DNA of 64,000 nt from Alistipes sp. (lineage in GTDB: Bacteria; Bacteroidota; Bacteroidia; Bacteroidales; Rikenellaceae). Under the pieces are notes generated by a model. It saw only the letters and a list, made by a program, of their open reading frames with translations. It was not told where the DNA came from and did no database searches. Shown here piece by piece: positions 27,551 through 36,783 of the stretch. The stretch lies in contig NZ_JAHHQJ010000006.1 in assembly GCF_020026455.1 (NCBI RefSeq), forward strand, positions 62,001-126,000, in the 5' to 3' direction. Position 1 is the stretch's first letter, and every line of letters begins with the position of its first letter. A program made the translations under genes and the position numbers.

Positions 27551-28457
27551 GAGTTCGTTTGTGCTTCCAGCGGCGGTGCGACCACATCCACAGTTCGGGA
27601 CACTCGCAGATCATCCGCTCCAACTGACGAACGTAACGCTGCGTGATTTCGTATTCGGCGACCTCCTCTTTGCCGTCATAAATAAGTTCGAAGGATATTT
27701 CGTAACGTCCCCGCCGCAGACGGTTCATCTTCACGAAATAGACCGGGAGGTTGCAGCGCAGGGCCAGTTTCTCGCCGCCGTCGAAGAAGATCGTATCCTG
27801 ATTGAGGAAGCGGAACCAACGGCTGTCGGGACGCCGCGGGGGATTCTGATCGGCGATAAGCCCCATCACGAGGTTCTTGCCGTCGATGCCCTTGGCCCGG
27901 TTGCGCAGGTAGAAACGCAGGCTCTCCTTCATCGAGACGGTCATCGAATTTTCGTAATTGCGCAGCCGCCGGTAAAGCTCCTCCATCACCTTGCTGCGCA
28001 GCGGGTGGTAGACGGCGACCAGCATCTGCGACCGCTCATAAAGCCCCCAGTAGGAGCAATACTCCCAGCAGCCGAAATGGGCCGTCATGGCGATCCAGTC
28101 GCGGCCGTGCACCGCTTCCACATGCTTCTCCAGATCTTTGACGGTGAGCACCGTCCGGCCCTTCTCCTCGCTCATGTAGGCCATGTTGATCGTGTCGACG
28201 AAGATTTCGGACAGCGTGCGGTAGAACCGTCTCCGTATGGCGGCCAGTTCCTCGTCGCTCTTCTCGGGGAACGAGTTCCGCAGGTTGGTCTTCACAACCT
28301 TCATGCGGTAGCGCAGGCAGTAGTAAAGCAGGCCGAAAAGCAGATTCTCAACGACATAGTACTTGAACCAGTAAGGCATCACGGCGAACACGCGTGCGCC
28401 CAGCCAAAGGGTCTCCAGCCAAAAGTGCTGCAAAAGGGTCAGATCGGTTCGTTTCAT
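27537..28457 (-). CDS. lipid A biosynthesis acyltransferase, LpxL/HtrB-like
   Basis: A 306-residue membrane-associated acyltransferase. One N-terminal hydrophobic helix (about 32-48) is followed by the catalytic HX4E motif HFGCWE and the downstream LIADQNPPRR and FFDGGEKLALR blocks typical of late lipid A acyltransferases, which add a secondary acyl chain to Kdo-lipid A. Length fits. It lies 14 bases after the DUF389 gene and overlaps the GT2 gene, so the operon tail is devoted to the outer envelope. Confidence 0.92.
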   Translation of the reverse strand: MKRTDLTLLQHFWLETLWLGARVFAVMPYWFKYYVVENLLFGLLYYCLRYRMKVVKTNLRNSFPEKSDEELAAIRRRFYRTLSEIFVDTINMAYMSEEKGRTVLTVKDLEKHVEAVHGRDWIAMTAHFGCWEYCSYWGLYERSQMLVAVYHPLRSKVMEELYRRLRNYENSMTVSMKESLRFYLRNRAKGIDGKNLVMGLIADQNPPRRPDSRWFRFLNQDTIFFDGGEKLALRCNLPVYFVKMNRLRRGRYEISFELIYDGKEEVAEYEITQRYVRQLERMICECPELWMWSHRRWKHKRTHADS

Positions 28458-28471
28458 GCCTGTCGCCCGGC

Positions 28472-29857
28472 TTAGGGTTCCACGAAGAGTTTGACGTTCT
28501 CGACCTTGGTACGGATTTTCAGCCAGCGGATCAGCGTGTCACGGTCGACCGGAAGCGCCGAATCGCGGGGTGTCACCACACACACGAGCGTCGTATCGCC
28601 GGGCGTACCCTCAACGTCGAAGGTGATGCCCTTGGTCAGCGAAATGGCCCCGATGTTGCCCATCATGGCCCCCACTTCGCGCGAAATGTCGTTCACCTCG
28701 ACATTGGTCACCCGGTAGCGTTTCAGCAGCGAGGACATCTCGTCGATCCGGCGGTTCTTCTCCTCCAGCAGCTCCTGATAGCTCTTCTGGAGCGAAACCA
28801 CATCGACCTTGTCCTCCGTATTGGCCTGCCGTACAACCAGTTCGGCCGTCTCCAGCCCAAAGCTGCGCATCTGCGTCCGGGCGTTTTCGATCACCTCCTC
28901 GCCCAGCGGCTCGCCCACGAGCAGCAGCTCGATCTGCGAGGGATTCTCGCCCCGCGCATAGTGTTTGTTGCACTCGATCACGCGGGTATGCGGAAAGTTG
29001 AAGACCTGCGACACGTATTTGTCGGCCACAGCCTCGAACAACGAGACGCGGACCATGTGAAAACCGATGAAGACGCTCGGGATGAAGGTCACCAGCGTGA
29101 TGATCATCATCAGCCGCTTGACCGTGCGCTCGCGGGCCTTGTCGATGAAGACCTTCTTCTCATATTGCAGGAAACGCACCATGGCATAGGTAGCCAGGGC
29201 GATGAACACCGAGTTGATGAAGAAGAGGTAGAAGGCACCTATGAAAAAGCGGAACTGCCCCGTGGCCAGTCCGAAGCCCGCCGTACAGAGGGGCGGGATG
29301 AGGGCCGTGGCGATGGCCACGCCGGGAATGACGGTCGACGTGCGGTCCTGCCGCGTCTGCGCCACGATGCCCGCCAAGCCACCGAACAGGGCGATTAGCA
29401 CGTCGTAGGTCGTAGGCACGGTGCGCGCCAGCAGCTCGCTGCTGTTGGACGAGAGCGGTGAGAGGAAGAAATAGAGTGTCGAGGTGATGATGGCGACGAT
29501 GAACATCAGCACCAGATTGCGCAGCGACTTCTTGAACAGTTCGAAATCGTTGATACCCAGCGCGAGGCCGACGCCCATGATCGGCCCCATGATCGGCGAA
29601 ACGAGCATCGCGCCGATGATCACCGCGGCCGAATTGACGTTCAGACCCAGCGAAGCGATCATCGTGGCAAAGATCAGCACCCAAAGGTTGACGCCGCGGA
29701 ACTCCACGCCCTTCGAGATGGAGGCCACAACCTCGTCGCGCTGCGCCTTGTCGTCGTCGAGGCTGAAACGGCCCTTCATGAATTCGCGCAACTCCCCGAG
29801 CCACGTTGAAAACGAACGTTCTGTCTTTTGTGTGTCGTCTGTACGGTTCTCTTCCAT
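28472..29857 (-). CDS. DUF389 (TIGR00341-type) integral membrane protein
   Basis: A 461-residue inner-membrane protein of unknown function. The DUF389 core of about six helices occupies residues 55-265 with the signature SAAVIIGAMLVSPIMGPIMGVG; a soluble C-terminal region (about 290-461) includes a helical segment near LQKSYQELLEEKNRRIDEM. The first possible codon at 29860 is TTG; the ATG at 29857 is preferred. It is 24 bases from the rsmI stop codon and co-directional. Confidence 0.9.
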   Translation of the reverse strand: MEENRTDDTQKTERSFSTWLGELREFMKGRFSLDDDKAQRDEVVASISKGVEFRGVNLWVLIFATMIASLGLNVNSAAVIIGAMLVSPIMGPIMGVGLALGINDFELFKKSLRNLVLMFIVAIITSTLYFFLSPLSSNSSELLARTVPTTYDVLIALFGGLAGIVAQTRQDRTSTVIPGVAIATALIPPLCTAGFGLATGQFRFFIGAFYLFFINSVFIALATYAMVRFLQYEKKVFIDKARERTVKRLMMIITLVTFIPSVFIGFHMVRVSLFEAVADKYVSQVFNFPHTRVIECNKHYARGENPSQIELLLVGEPLGEEVIENARTQMRSFGLETAELVVRQANTEDKVDVVSLQKSYQELLEEKNRRIDEMSSLLKRYRVTNVEVNDISREVGAMMGNIGAISLTKGITFDVEGTPGDTTLVCVVTPRDSALPVDRDTLIRWLKIRTKVENVKLFVEP

Positions 29858-29881
29858 CAAATGTGTTTTGTTTTTGGGTTA

Positions 29882-30586
29882 TTACTCCTCGCCGTCCTCC
29901 CGGACGCGGCGGACTTTGGGCTTTCCGGCCACAACAATCACGAACTCACCCTTGGGTTCGGTCGTGCGGAAATGGTCGAGCACCTCGGCGACGGTCCCGC
30001 GCACGGTCTGCTCGAACTTCTTGGTGATCTCGCGCGATACCGAGACCCGGCGGTCTTCGCCGAAGACCTCGGCCAACTGCTCGAGGCACCGGACCACGCG
30101 ATAGGGCGATTCGTAGAAAATCATCGTGCGCTCCTCGTCAGCAAGGGCCTGCAGCTGCTTCGTGCGCCCCTTCTTCTGGGGCAGGAAGCCCTCGAAGCAG
30201 AACCGGTCGCACGGAAATCCGCTCTGCACCAACGCCGGAATCAGCGCCGTGGCGCCGGGCAGCGTCTCGACCTCGATCCCCGCCTCGACACACGTGCGCA
30301 CCAGCAGGAACCCCGGATCCGAAATCCCGGGAGTCCCGGCGTCCGAGACCAGGGCGGCATTGCGTCCCGCGGCGATCGCCCCGGCGACCATTTCGACCGT
30401 GGCGTGCTCGTTGAACTTGTGGTGCGAACGGAGTTTCTGCTCGATGCCGAGGTGCTTCAGCAGGAACGACGTCGTGCGCGTGTCCTCGGCCAGGATGAAA
30501 TCCACCTCGCGCAGGACGTTCACCGCGCGCAGCGTGATGTCGTCCAGATTCCCGATCGGCGTAGGTACGATATAGAGCTTGGCCAT
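29882..30586 (-). CDS. rsmI: 16S rRNA (cytidine(1402)-2'-O)-methyltransferase
   Basis: Methylates the ribose of C1402 in the 16S rRNA P site using AdoMet. The 234-residue product begins LYIVPTPIGNLDDITLRAV, has DFILAEDTRT, the AdoMet motif LVSDAGTPGISDPG and FEGFLPQKKGRT, all diagnostic of RsmI. The ATG at 30586 is preferred over a TTG four codons upstream. It starts four bases after the stop of the preceding gene. A TAAATTTG octamer at 30596-30603 could be an internal promoter but coincides with the upstream gene's last codons. Confidence 0.96.
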   Translation of the reverse strand: MAKLYIVPTPIGNLDDITLRAVNVLREVDFILAEDTRTTSFLLKHLGIEQKLRSHHKFNEHATVEMVAGAIAAGRNAALVSDAGTPGISDPGFLLVRTCVEAGIEVETLPGATALIPALVQSGFPCDRFCFEGFLPQKKGRTKQLQALADEERTMIFYESPYRVVRCLEQLAEVFGEDRRVSVSREITKKFEQTVRGTVAEVLDHFRTTEPKGEFVIVVAGKPKVRRVREDGEE

Positions 30587-30590
30587 CGTG

Positions 30591-32234
30591 TTAGGCAAAT
30601 TTACGTTCGAGCAACTCCATCATGAACTTCGCGCCGTCCGAATTGGGATTCCAGGCATAGTTCTCGGCGATATGGATCATGCACTCATCGAAATCGTCGA
30701 AGGCATTGAGCGCCCCGATCGCCTCTTCGTAGGCCTCGCCGTCGCCGTCGAAGAGATCGCGGATCAGCAGGAACTTGTCGTTGATGCCGATGGCGTGGCG
30801 CAGGTCGGTGATCGGCTCGCTGCGGCGCAGTTCCGACGCCATGTCGGGGCGCGGAGCAATCGTGTCGGCCAGCGTCTGCACGTCGTGGTTGATCACCTCG
30901 CCCAGCACGGCTCCGACAGGAAGCGCAACCTCCTTTGTTTCGAATGCGGCCTCCTCCGGCTCTGCGGCAACAGACTCCTCCCGAACAAAGACGGGTTCTG
31001 CCGCGGGCTGGGACCCGGGCATTCCGGACTGCAGCCCGGCATTTGCGGATGTAACCGCCGGCTCGGGCATCGCCACGGACCCAGCGTAGGAAGCGGGTTC
31101 GGACGCCGCTACGGATTCGGGAGCAGCAACGGGTTCGGGAGCAGCAACGGGTTCGGGTGCTGCAACGGGTTCGGGGCGCCCCACCGGTCTTCCCGCCGCT
31201 TCGGTCCTTGCAGGCTTTGCAGGCTTTTCAACGGATGCAGGCGTGTCGTAGAGCGACATGATGACGCGCTGTTTGTGCCGATGGCGGACGGTCTCCTCCT
31301 CCAGTCCGAACAACGTGGGCGCGATGTATTGGGGTTTCTCCGCGGGAGTGGGTTCCGGAGCCGGAGCGGGCGCCGAAACGGATGTCGGAGCGGATTCCGA
31401 AGCGGGAGCCGGAGCAACAGCCGATTCCGACGCGGCGGCTGGTTCAACAGCCGGCACGGATGCGGCAACCGGTTCGGATTCGGGAGTTGCGGCCGACACA
31501 ACAGCGGGTTCCGAAGCGGGCACCGGAGTAACGACCGGTTCCGACGCGGCGGCTGGTTCAACAGCCGGCACGAATGCGGCAACCGGTTCGGATTCGGGAG
31601 TTGCAACTGACACAACAGCGGGTTCGGATTCGGGAGTTGCGGCCGGCACAACAGCCGGTTCGGCCTCGGCGGCTGGTTCAACAGCCGACACGGATGCGGC
31701 AATCGGTTCGGGAGCTGCGCCCGACTCGGGTTCTTCGGCGACAGATTCGGCCTCGGAAGCCGCGGCCGGAGCAGGCACAATGCCGGATCCATCCGCATGT
31801 TGCGGTTCGGGATCCGCCACCGCAGGCTCTGCCATTTCGGGCGTCTCCACAACGGGTTCCATACCGGCAAATACCGCGGCGGAAGCGGATCCATCCGTTG
31901 CACCGGACTCTGCAAGCGGCTCCGCGGGTTCCGCCTCCGCATCGAATGCGGCGTCGGGCTCGGGAACGGGTTCAAATACGGCGTCGTCCGTCGGGTCGAG
32001 CGAAAGCACCGCCCCCAGGTCAATGGGCACAGGAGCCGCCGTGGGCTCCGCCTCCGCAGCCGGGAATTCCGGAGCGGATGCCTCCTCCGTAAAGCGCACC
32101 GCATCGTAGAGCGTCCGCAGTTTTTCCAGTGCCAGGTCGCGTTCGAGGGACGGAATTTCCCCGGAAGGCTCCCAGCCGTCGACAAGCGCGGTCAGCTTGT
32201 GCAGTTCGGCACGTATCGTCTTCAAATCCATCAT
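30591..32234 (-). CDS. Ala/Pro/Glu-rich protein with conserved terminal domains, function unknown
   Basis: A 547-residue cytoplasmic protein with no signal peptide. The N-terminal part (MMDLKTIRAELHKLTALVDG, about residues 1-55) and the C-terminal part (about 460-547, containing ITDLRHAIGINDKFLLIRDL and ending LLERKFA) look conserved and folded; similar ends occur in Bacteroidota hypothetical proteins encoded beside rsmI. Between them lies about 400 residues of low-complexity Ala, Pro, Glu, Val and Ser, with reiterated PESEPVAA and PEPVAA units. It could be a flexible tether between two helical domains. Start is 32234 or the next codon 32231. It heads a five-gene operon whose -7 box lies 20 bases upstream. 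Confidence 0.8.
   Translation of the reverse strand: MMDLKTIRAELHKLTALVDGWEPSGEIPSLERDLALEKLRTLYDAVRFTEEASAPEFPAAEAEPTAAPVPIDLGAVLSLDPTDDAVFEPVPEPDAAFDAEAEPAEPLAESGATDGSASAAVFAGMEPVVETPEMAEPAVADPEPQHADGSGIVPAPAAASEAESVAEEPESGAAPEPIAASVSAVEPAAEAEPAVVPAATPESEPAVVSVATPESEPVAAFVPAVEPAAASEPVVTPVPASEPAVVSAATPESEPVAASVPAVEPAAASESAVAPAPASESAPTSVSAPAPAPEPTPAEKPQYIAPTLFGLEEETVRHRHKQRVIMSLYDTPASVEKPAKPARTEAAGRPVGRPEPVAAPEPVAAPEPVAAPESVAASEPASYAGSVAMPEPAVTSANAGLQSGMPGSQPAAEPVFVREESVAAEPEEAAFETKEVALPVGAVLGEVINHDVQTLADTIAPRPDMASELRRSEPITDLRHAIGINDKFLLIRDLFDGDGEAYEEAIGALNAFDDFDECMIHIAENYAWNPNSDGAKFMMELLERKFA
31100..31175. repeat. 18-bp coding repeat (PEPVAA units)
   Basis: About four copies of an 18-bp unit (GGGTTCGGGAGCAGCAAC with small changes) lie inside the Ala/Pro/Glu-rich gene and encode repeated PEPVAA hexapeptides on the minus strand. 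The unit length keeps the frame, so copy-number change would only lengthen or shorten the linker. Confidence 0.8.
31430..31700. repeat. imperfect in-frame repeats in the linker of the Ala/Pro/Glu-rich protein
   Basis: Blocks such as TTCGGATTCGGGAGTTGC and GCGGCTGGTTCAACAGCCG recur three or four times each in shuffled order, encoding ATPESEPV and VPAVEPAAAS-type peptides on the minus strand. They appear to have grown by in-frame duplication. Confidence 0.75.
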
Positions 32235-32253
32235 TGCGTACAGTTTTGACCTC

Positions 32254-32261
32254 CAAAGGTA
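32254..32261 (-). promoter_or_regulatory. -7 box for the five-gene minus-strand operon
   Basis: TACCTTTG on the minus strand, 20 bases before the start at 32234. The following four genes have no comparably placed box outside coding sequence, and all gaps are 24 bases or less. Confidence 0.65.
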
Positions 32262-32765
32262 GCAAAAATTTGCGAATGCCCAGCCATTCCCCGAAACCTT
32301 TTGTCCGAAACGGCACCGAAGGGGTTTTCCCGAAACACTACCCCGTCCGGCGTCCGCGACGCGGGCATCGTCCGGCAAGGCGGCAGGCTGTCGTTTCGCC
32401 AAAGCCGCCCGCAAGATGTGCCCGCACGGCATGCACACCCGCCCGACGGGATAAAGGACGACACCCCGGCGCCATGCCCCCCGGCCGAACTGCCGCAACG
32501 GCAATCAACCGGACCTCGGTCATGCCACCCGACCAGACCTCGGTCATGCCACCCAACCAGGCCCCTGCCATGCCTCCCAATCGGAGCACCGCCACGACAA
32601 AATGCTATTTTTTCATCGGTAAAAGGCCGAAAAGCCGTGCGAAGATAGTAAAAAAAGCCTCAAAAAAGGGGTTGAAACGGAATAATCGGCGGACGTGGAG
32701 GGGAAAGTTCCGGCCCAGCCACAGGTAAATCGGCCGAAGTCCATCGGGATATGAAAAGAAATTCG
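32262..32765. other. 504-bp intergenic region with short tandem repeat, no gene recognised
   Basis: This divergent region between two promoters has only basic or Pro-rich shadow frames. A 24-bp unit is repeated about three times at 32513-32584 (ACCTCGGTCATGCCACCC plus six bases); it reads as MPPNQ-type octapeptides on one strand and GGMTEV-type on the other, neither of which is convincing as a gene. An AT-rich tract follows at 32600-32665. Confidence 0.55.
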
Positions 32766-32773
32766 TATCTTTG
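32766..32773 (+). promoter_or_regulatory. -7 box for ychF
   Basis: TATCTTTG, an exact consensus match, 58 bases before the ychF ATG. Confidence 0.65.
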
Positions 32774-32831
32774 TGGGCTTGTTTCACAACAGGCGCAATT
32801 TGTCTGACAGCAATATAAACAAAACGAATAA

Positions 32832-33932
32832 ATGGCGTTACAATGCGGCATCGTCGGTCTGCCGAACGTGGGCAAATCGACCCTTTTCAACTGCCTGTCC
32901 AATGCAAAGGCTCAGGCGGCAAACTTTCCTTTCTGCACCATCGAGCCCAACGTGGGCGTAATCACGGTCCCCGACCAGCGGCTGATCCGTCTCGCGGAGA
33001 TCGACAACCCCAAGCGCGTGATCCCGACGACGATCGAGATCGTCGACATCGCGGGTCTGGTGAAGGGCGCCTCGAAGGGCGAAGGTCTGGGCAACAAGTT
33101 CCTGGGCAACATCCGCAACACCAATGCGATCATCCATGTCCTGCGGTGCTTCGACAACGGCAACATCACCCACGTCAACGGCACGATAGACCCCGTGCGC
33201 GACAAGGGCATCATCGACACCGAATTGCAGCTGAAGGATCTCGAGACCATCGAGAACCGCCTCTCCAAGACCCAGAAGCAGGCCACTTCGGGCGGCGACA
33301 AACAGGCCAAGCGCACCGTGGAGCTGCTCCTGCAGTACAAGGCAGTGCTGGAACAGGGACTTTCGGCCCGCACCGTGGAGCTCGACAAGGAGGACCGCAA
33401 GCTGGTCTCCGACCTCAACCTGCTGACCGACAAACCCGTACTCTACGTCTGCAACGTCGACGAAAAGAGCGCCGCGACGGGCAACGCCTACACCGAGGCC
33501 GTCCGGGAGTCCATCGCCTGCGAACGGGCCGAAATGCTCGTCATCGCCGCCGCCACGGAGGCAGACATCGCCGAACTGGAGGACTACGACGAACGGCAGA
33601 TGTTCCTCGAAGACCTAGGGCTGGAGGAGTCGGGCGTGGCGCGCCTGATCAAATCGGCCTACAAATTGCTCGACCTCGAAACGTTCTTCACCACCGGGGC
33701 CGACGAAACCCGCGCCTGGACCTACCTGCGCGGCATGAAAGCACCGCAGACGGCCGGCATCATCCACACCGATTTCGAAAAGGGATTCATCCGCGCCGAG
33801 GTGATCAAGTATGACGACTACACCACTCTGGGATCGGAGAAGGCCTGCCGCGATGCGGGCAAGCTGTCGATCGAAGGCAAGGAATATGTCGTCGAGGACG
33901 GCGACATCATGCACTTCCTGTTCAACGTCTGA
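32832..33932 (+). CDS. ychF: redox-regulated ATPase YchF (Obg-family NTPase)
   Basis: A 366-residue P-loop NTPase of the Obg family that prefers ATP and binds ribosomes; it is linked to oxidative-stress control in other bacteria. G1 is GLPNVGKST (residues 8-16), G3 is DIAGLVKGASKGEGLGN, and the G4 position reads NVDE instead of NKxD, the YchF hallmark that explains ATP preference. A coiled-coil region follows, and the C-terminal TGS-type domain ends EDGDIMHFLFNV. gltX begins 25 bases after its stop. Confidence 0.97.
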   Translation: MALQCGIVGLPNVGKSTLFNCLSNAKAQAANFPFCTIEPNVGVITVPDQRLIRLAEIDNPKRVIPTTIEIVDIAGLVKGASKGEGLGNKFLGNIRNTNAIIHVLRCFDNGNITHVNGTIDPVRDKGIIDTELQLKDLETIENRLSKTQKQATSGGDKQAKRTVELLLQYKAVLEQGLSARTVELDKEDRKLVSDLNLLTDKPVLYVCNVDEKSAATGNAYTEAVRESIACERAEMLVIAAATEADIAELEDYDERQMFLEDLGLEESGVARLIKSAYKLLDLETFFTTGADETRAWTYLRGMKAPQTAGIIHTDFEKGFIRAEVIKYDDYTTLGSEKACRDAGKLSIEGKEYVVEDGDIMHFLFNV

Positions 33933-33957
33933 TGCCGCAAACCGGGACCGTAAAAAA

Positions 33958-35508
33958 ATGAAAGATACAGCTATGGAAAGACCTGTTCGGGTGCGCTTCG
34001 CGCCCAGCCCCACCGGACCGCTGCACATCGGCGGCGTCCGCACGGCTCTGTACAACTACCTGTTCGCCCGCCGGCACAAGGGAACGATGATCCTGCGGAT
34101 CGAGGACACCGATTCGCAGCGTTTCGTACCCGGAGCCGAGGACTACATTCTCGAGTCGCTCAAATGGTGCGGCATCGAGATCGACGAAGGCGTCGGCGTC
34201 GGAGGCCCTCACGCCCCCTACCGCCAGAGCGAGCGGCGCGAGATCTACCTCAAATATGCCCTGCAGCTCGTCGAGGCGGGCTGGGCCTACTATGCCTTCG
34301 ACACCGCCGAGGAGCTGGACGCCCTGCGCAAGGAGGCCGAGGCGCGCGGCGAGGCCTTTGCCTACAACTATGCCGTACGCGAAAAGCTGGCCACGTCGCT
34401 GGCGCTGCCCGCCGAGGAGGTGAAGGCACGCCTCGACCGCGGCGACCAGTGGGTGATCCGCTTCCGGATGCCCGAAAACGAAGTGGTCGCCATGGACGAC
34501 CTGATCCGCGGCCACGTGGAGGTCAACACCTCGACGCTGGACGACAAGGTGCTCTACAAATCGGCCGACGCTCTGCCCACCTACCACCTGGCGAATATCG
34601 TCGACGACCGGCTGATGGAGGTATCGCACGTCATCCGCGGCGAGGAGTGGCTGCCGTCGCTGCCGCTGCACTACCTTCTGTACAAAGCCTTCGGGTGGAC
34701 GGACGTACAGCCCCGCTTCGCCCACCTGCCCCTGCTGCTCAAGCCCACGGGCGGCGGCAAACTCTCGAAGCGCGACGGCGACAAGATGGGATTCCCCGTA
34801 TTCCCGCTCTTCTGGACCTCGCCGAACGGAGAGACCGCACACGGCTACCGCGAGGACGGCTATTTCCCCGAGGCGTTCATCAACATGCTGGCGCTGCTGG
34901 GCTGGAACCCCGGCACGGAGCAGGAGATCTTCTCGATGCAGGAGCTGATCGACAGCTTCTCGCTCGACCGCGTCTCGAAATCGGGCGCCCGCTTCCAGCC
35001 CGACAAGGCACGGTGGTTCAACGCCCAGTACATGCACCACAAGACCGACGCCGAACTGGCGGCCCTCTACCAGCCCGTCCTGCGCAGCCACGGCATCGAG
35101 GTGTCGGACGCCGTAGCCGGCCGGGCCGCAGGCATCATGAAGGAGCGCGCGACGTTCACGACCGATTTGTGGGACCTCACGTCGTTCTTCTTCGAGGCAC
35201 CCCGGGAGTATGAGGAAAAGCAGGCGCGCAAGTACTGGAAGGGGCAGAACCCCGCCATGCTCGCCGAGTTGCGCGAAGTGCTGGCCGGCATCGAAGATTT
35301 CTCGCTGGAGAACACCGAGCGCATCGTGCACGCCTGGATCGAGGAGAAGGGATACGGCATGGGGCAGGTGATGAACACCCTGAGGCTGGCCCTCGTGGGC
35401 GCCGGAAAAGGCCCGGGCATGTACGACGTAACGTCGTTCATCGGCAAAGAGGAGACCCTGCGCCGCATCGACAACCTGCTGACCAACCTAAAACCCGCAA
35501 TCGAATAA
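33958..35508 (+). CDS. gltX: glutamyl-tRNA synthetase
   Basis: Charges tRNA-Glu. The 516-residue class I synthetase has FAPSPTGPLHIGGVRTAL (the HIGH region at residues 23-26), the editing-free connective domain, the KMSKS-type loop KLSKRDGDKMGF and a C-terminal helical anticodon-binding region. The start at 33958 follows an A-rich leader; an in-frame ATG at 33973 (MERPVRVRF) is also possible. It probably shares the ychF transcript. Confidence 0.97.
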   Translation: MKDTAMERPVRVRFAPSPTGPLHIGGVRTALYNYLFARRHKGTMILRIEDTDSQRFVPGAEDYILESLKWCGIEIDEGVGVGGPHAPYRQSERREIYLKYALQLVEAGWAYYAFDTAEELDALRKEAEARGEAFAYNYAVREKLATSLALPAEEVKARLDRGDQWVIRFRMPENEVVAMDDLIRGHVEVNTSTLDDKVLYKSADALPTYHLANIVDDRLMEVSHVIRGEEWLPSLPLHYLLYKAFGWTDVQPRFAHLPLLLKPTGGGKLSKRDGDKMGFPVFPLFWTSPNGETAHGYREDGYFPEAFINMLALLGWNPGTEQEIFSMQELIDSFSLDRVSKSGARFQPDKARWFNAQYMHHKTDAELAALYQPVLRSHGIEVSDAVAGRAAGIMKERATFTTDLWDLTSFFFEAPREYEEKQARKYWKGQNPAMLAELREVLAGIEDFSLENTERIVHAWIEEKGYGMGQVMNTLRLALVGAGKGPGMYDVTSFIGKEETLRRIDNLLTNLKPAIE

Positions 35509-35649
35509 AGCCCCCTGGAAGAGGGGGACTCGGAACGATTGTCACGAGCCCCGTTCCCGAAAACGCCGCAAGGCAAGCCGGAGGAGCGGGGCTACGGACA
35601 AAATCGCTCCGAAGCGAAAACCGACAGAACCGCCGAACTTATTGAAACT

Positions 35650-36705
35650 ATGGTACAAATCGAACAACACGTCTGGGGCATGACCCCGGAGGGCGAGGCA
35701 ATCATCCTCTACACGCTGCGCAACGACTCGGGAGCCGAGGTGCAGTTCACGAACTACGGCGCGGCGATCGTCTCGGCAAAGATGCCCGACCGCGAAGGCC
35801 GCATGGCCGACGTGGTGTTGGGATACAAACACCCCGAAGGCTACTTCTTCGACGGAGCCGCCTCGGGCAAGAGCGTGGGACGCTGCGCCAACCGCATCGC
35901 CTTCGGGCGCATGACCGTCGAGGGCAAGGAATACGCCCTGGAGGTCAACAACGGCGCGAACCACCTGCACGGAGGAACGAAGAACTTCGCCAACCGCATC
36001 TGGGAAAGCCGCGTGGAGACCAACCGCGTGGTGATGTCGCTCATTTCGGAGGACGGCGACCAGGGCTACCCCGGAGAGGTGTACGTCGAGGCCGCATTTG
36101 ATTTCGACGACGACAACGCGCTGGAGATCACCTATCTCGCCCGGACCGACCGGACAACCGTGGTGAACCTCACCAACCATGTCTATTTCAACCTCGCGGG
36201 CGAAGACAGCGGATCGGTGCTCGACCACGAACTGCAACTGAACAGTTCGAAGATTCTGGAAATGAACGAACGCCAGATCCCCACGGGCAAGCTCCTCGAC
36301 GCAGCCGGAACCCCGCAGGATTTTACGCAGTTCCGCGCCTTCCGCTCCGGCATCGACTCGGAGTTCAACCACATCCGCGACTTCAAGGGCTACGACCATC
36401 CCTTCGTCATCGACAGCTGGAGGCCCAACATTCTGGGCGAGGTCGGCTGTCTGCGCGAACCCCGGTCGGGCCGCAAGGTGACGGTGCTCTCGTCGCAGCC
36501 CAGCGTGATGATCTACACGGGCAACTGGCTCGCGGGCGGATGCCCCGAGACCAAGTCGGGCGGCCGCTATGCCGACTACGCCGGCGTGGCGATAGAGTGC
36601 CAGAACTATCCCGACGCCGTGAACCATCCCGAATTCCCCTCTCCGCTGCTCCGGCCCGGCGAAACCTACTGCCAGAAGATCGTTTTCCGGTTCGGAACAA
36701 TCTGA
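35650..36705 (+). CDS. galM: aldose 1-epimerase (galactose mutarotase)
   Basis: Interconverts alpha and beta anomers of galactose or glucose. The 351-residue product has the substrate-binding and catalytic motifs NHLHGGTKNFANRIW, VNLTNHVYFNLAG (catalytic His) and GVAIECQNYPDAVNHPEFP (catalytic Glu). No signal peptide is visible, so it is cytoplasmic. The start at 35650 (MVQIEQHVWG) is preferred over 35539 because the longer N-terminus is charged and unrelated to the family. It lies 141 bases after gltX and is followed by a strong terminator. Confidence 0.94.
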   Translation: MVQIEQHVWGMTPEGEAIILYTLRNDSGAEVQFTNYGAAIVSAKMPDREGRMADVVLGYKHPEGYFFDGAASGKSVGRCANRIAFGRMTVEGKEYALEVNNGANHLHGGTKNFANRIWESRVETNRVVMSLISEDGDQGYPGEVYVEAAFDFDDDNALEITYLARTDRTTVVNLTNHVYFNLAGEDSGSVLDHELQLNSSKILEMNERQIPTGKLLDAAGTPQDFTQFRAFRSGIDSEFNHIRDFKGYDHPFVIDSWRPNILGEVGCLREPRSGRKVTVLSSQPSVMIYTGNWLAGGCPETKSGGRYADYAGVAIECQNYPDAVNHPEFPSPLLRPGETYCQKIVFRFGTI

Positions 36706-36723
36706 GGATCAACAGCGATACGG

Positions 36724-36761
36724 AAAAAAGGCGGAAAGTCTGCGGACTTTCCGCCTTTTTT
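36724..36761 (+). terminator. Rho-independent terminator of galM
   Basis: An 11-bp perfect stem (GGCGGAAAGTC at 36730-36740 with its complement at 36745-36755), TGCG loop, six flanking A and six trailing T. The next promoter box begins four bases after the T run. Confidence 0.93.
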
Positions 36762-36764
36762 CCG

Positions 36765-36772
36765 TATCTTTG
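36765..36772 (+). promoter_or_regulatory. -7 box for the riboswitch-thiamine receptor transcript
   Basis: TATCTTTG directly between the galM terminator and the TPP riboswitch. It would start the RNA about ten bases before the aptamer. Confidence 0.75.
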
Positions 36773-36783
36773 CCGCCGATATT

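Noticed and set aside
30596..30603. TAAATTTG as the main rsmI promoter
   Set aside because: It coincides with the last codons of the upstream gene, and the four-base gap to rsmI points to co-transcription; at most a minor internal promoter.
32129..32728. 199-codon plus-strand frame with MPPNQ-type repeats
   Set aside because: It overlaps the start of a well-supported minus-strand gene and its promoter; the octapeptides follow from a 24-bp non-coding repeat.
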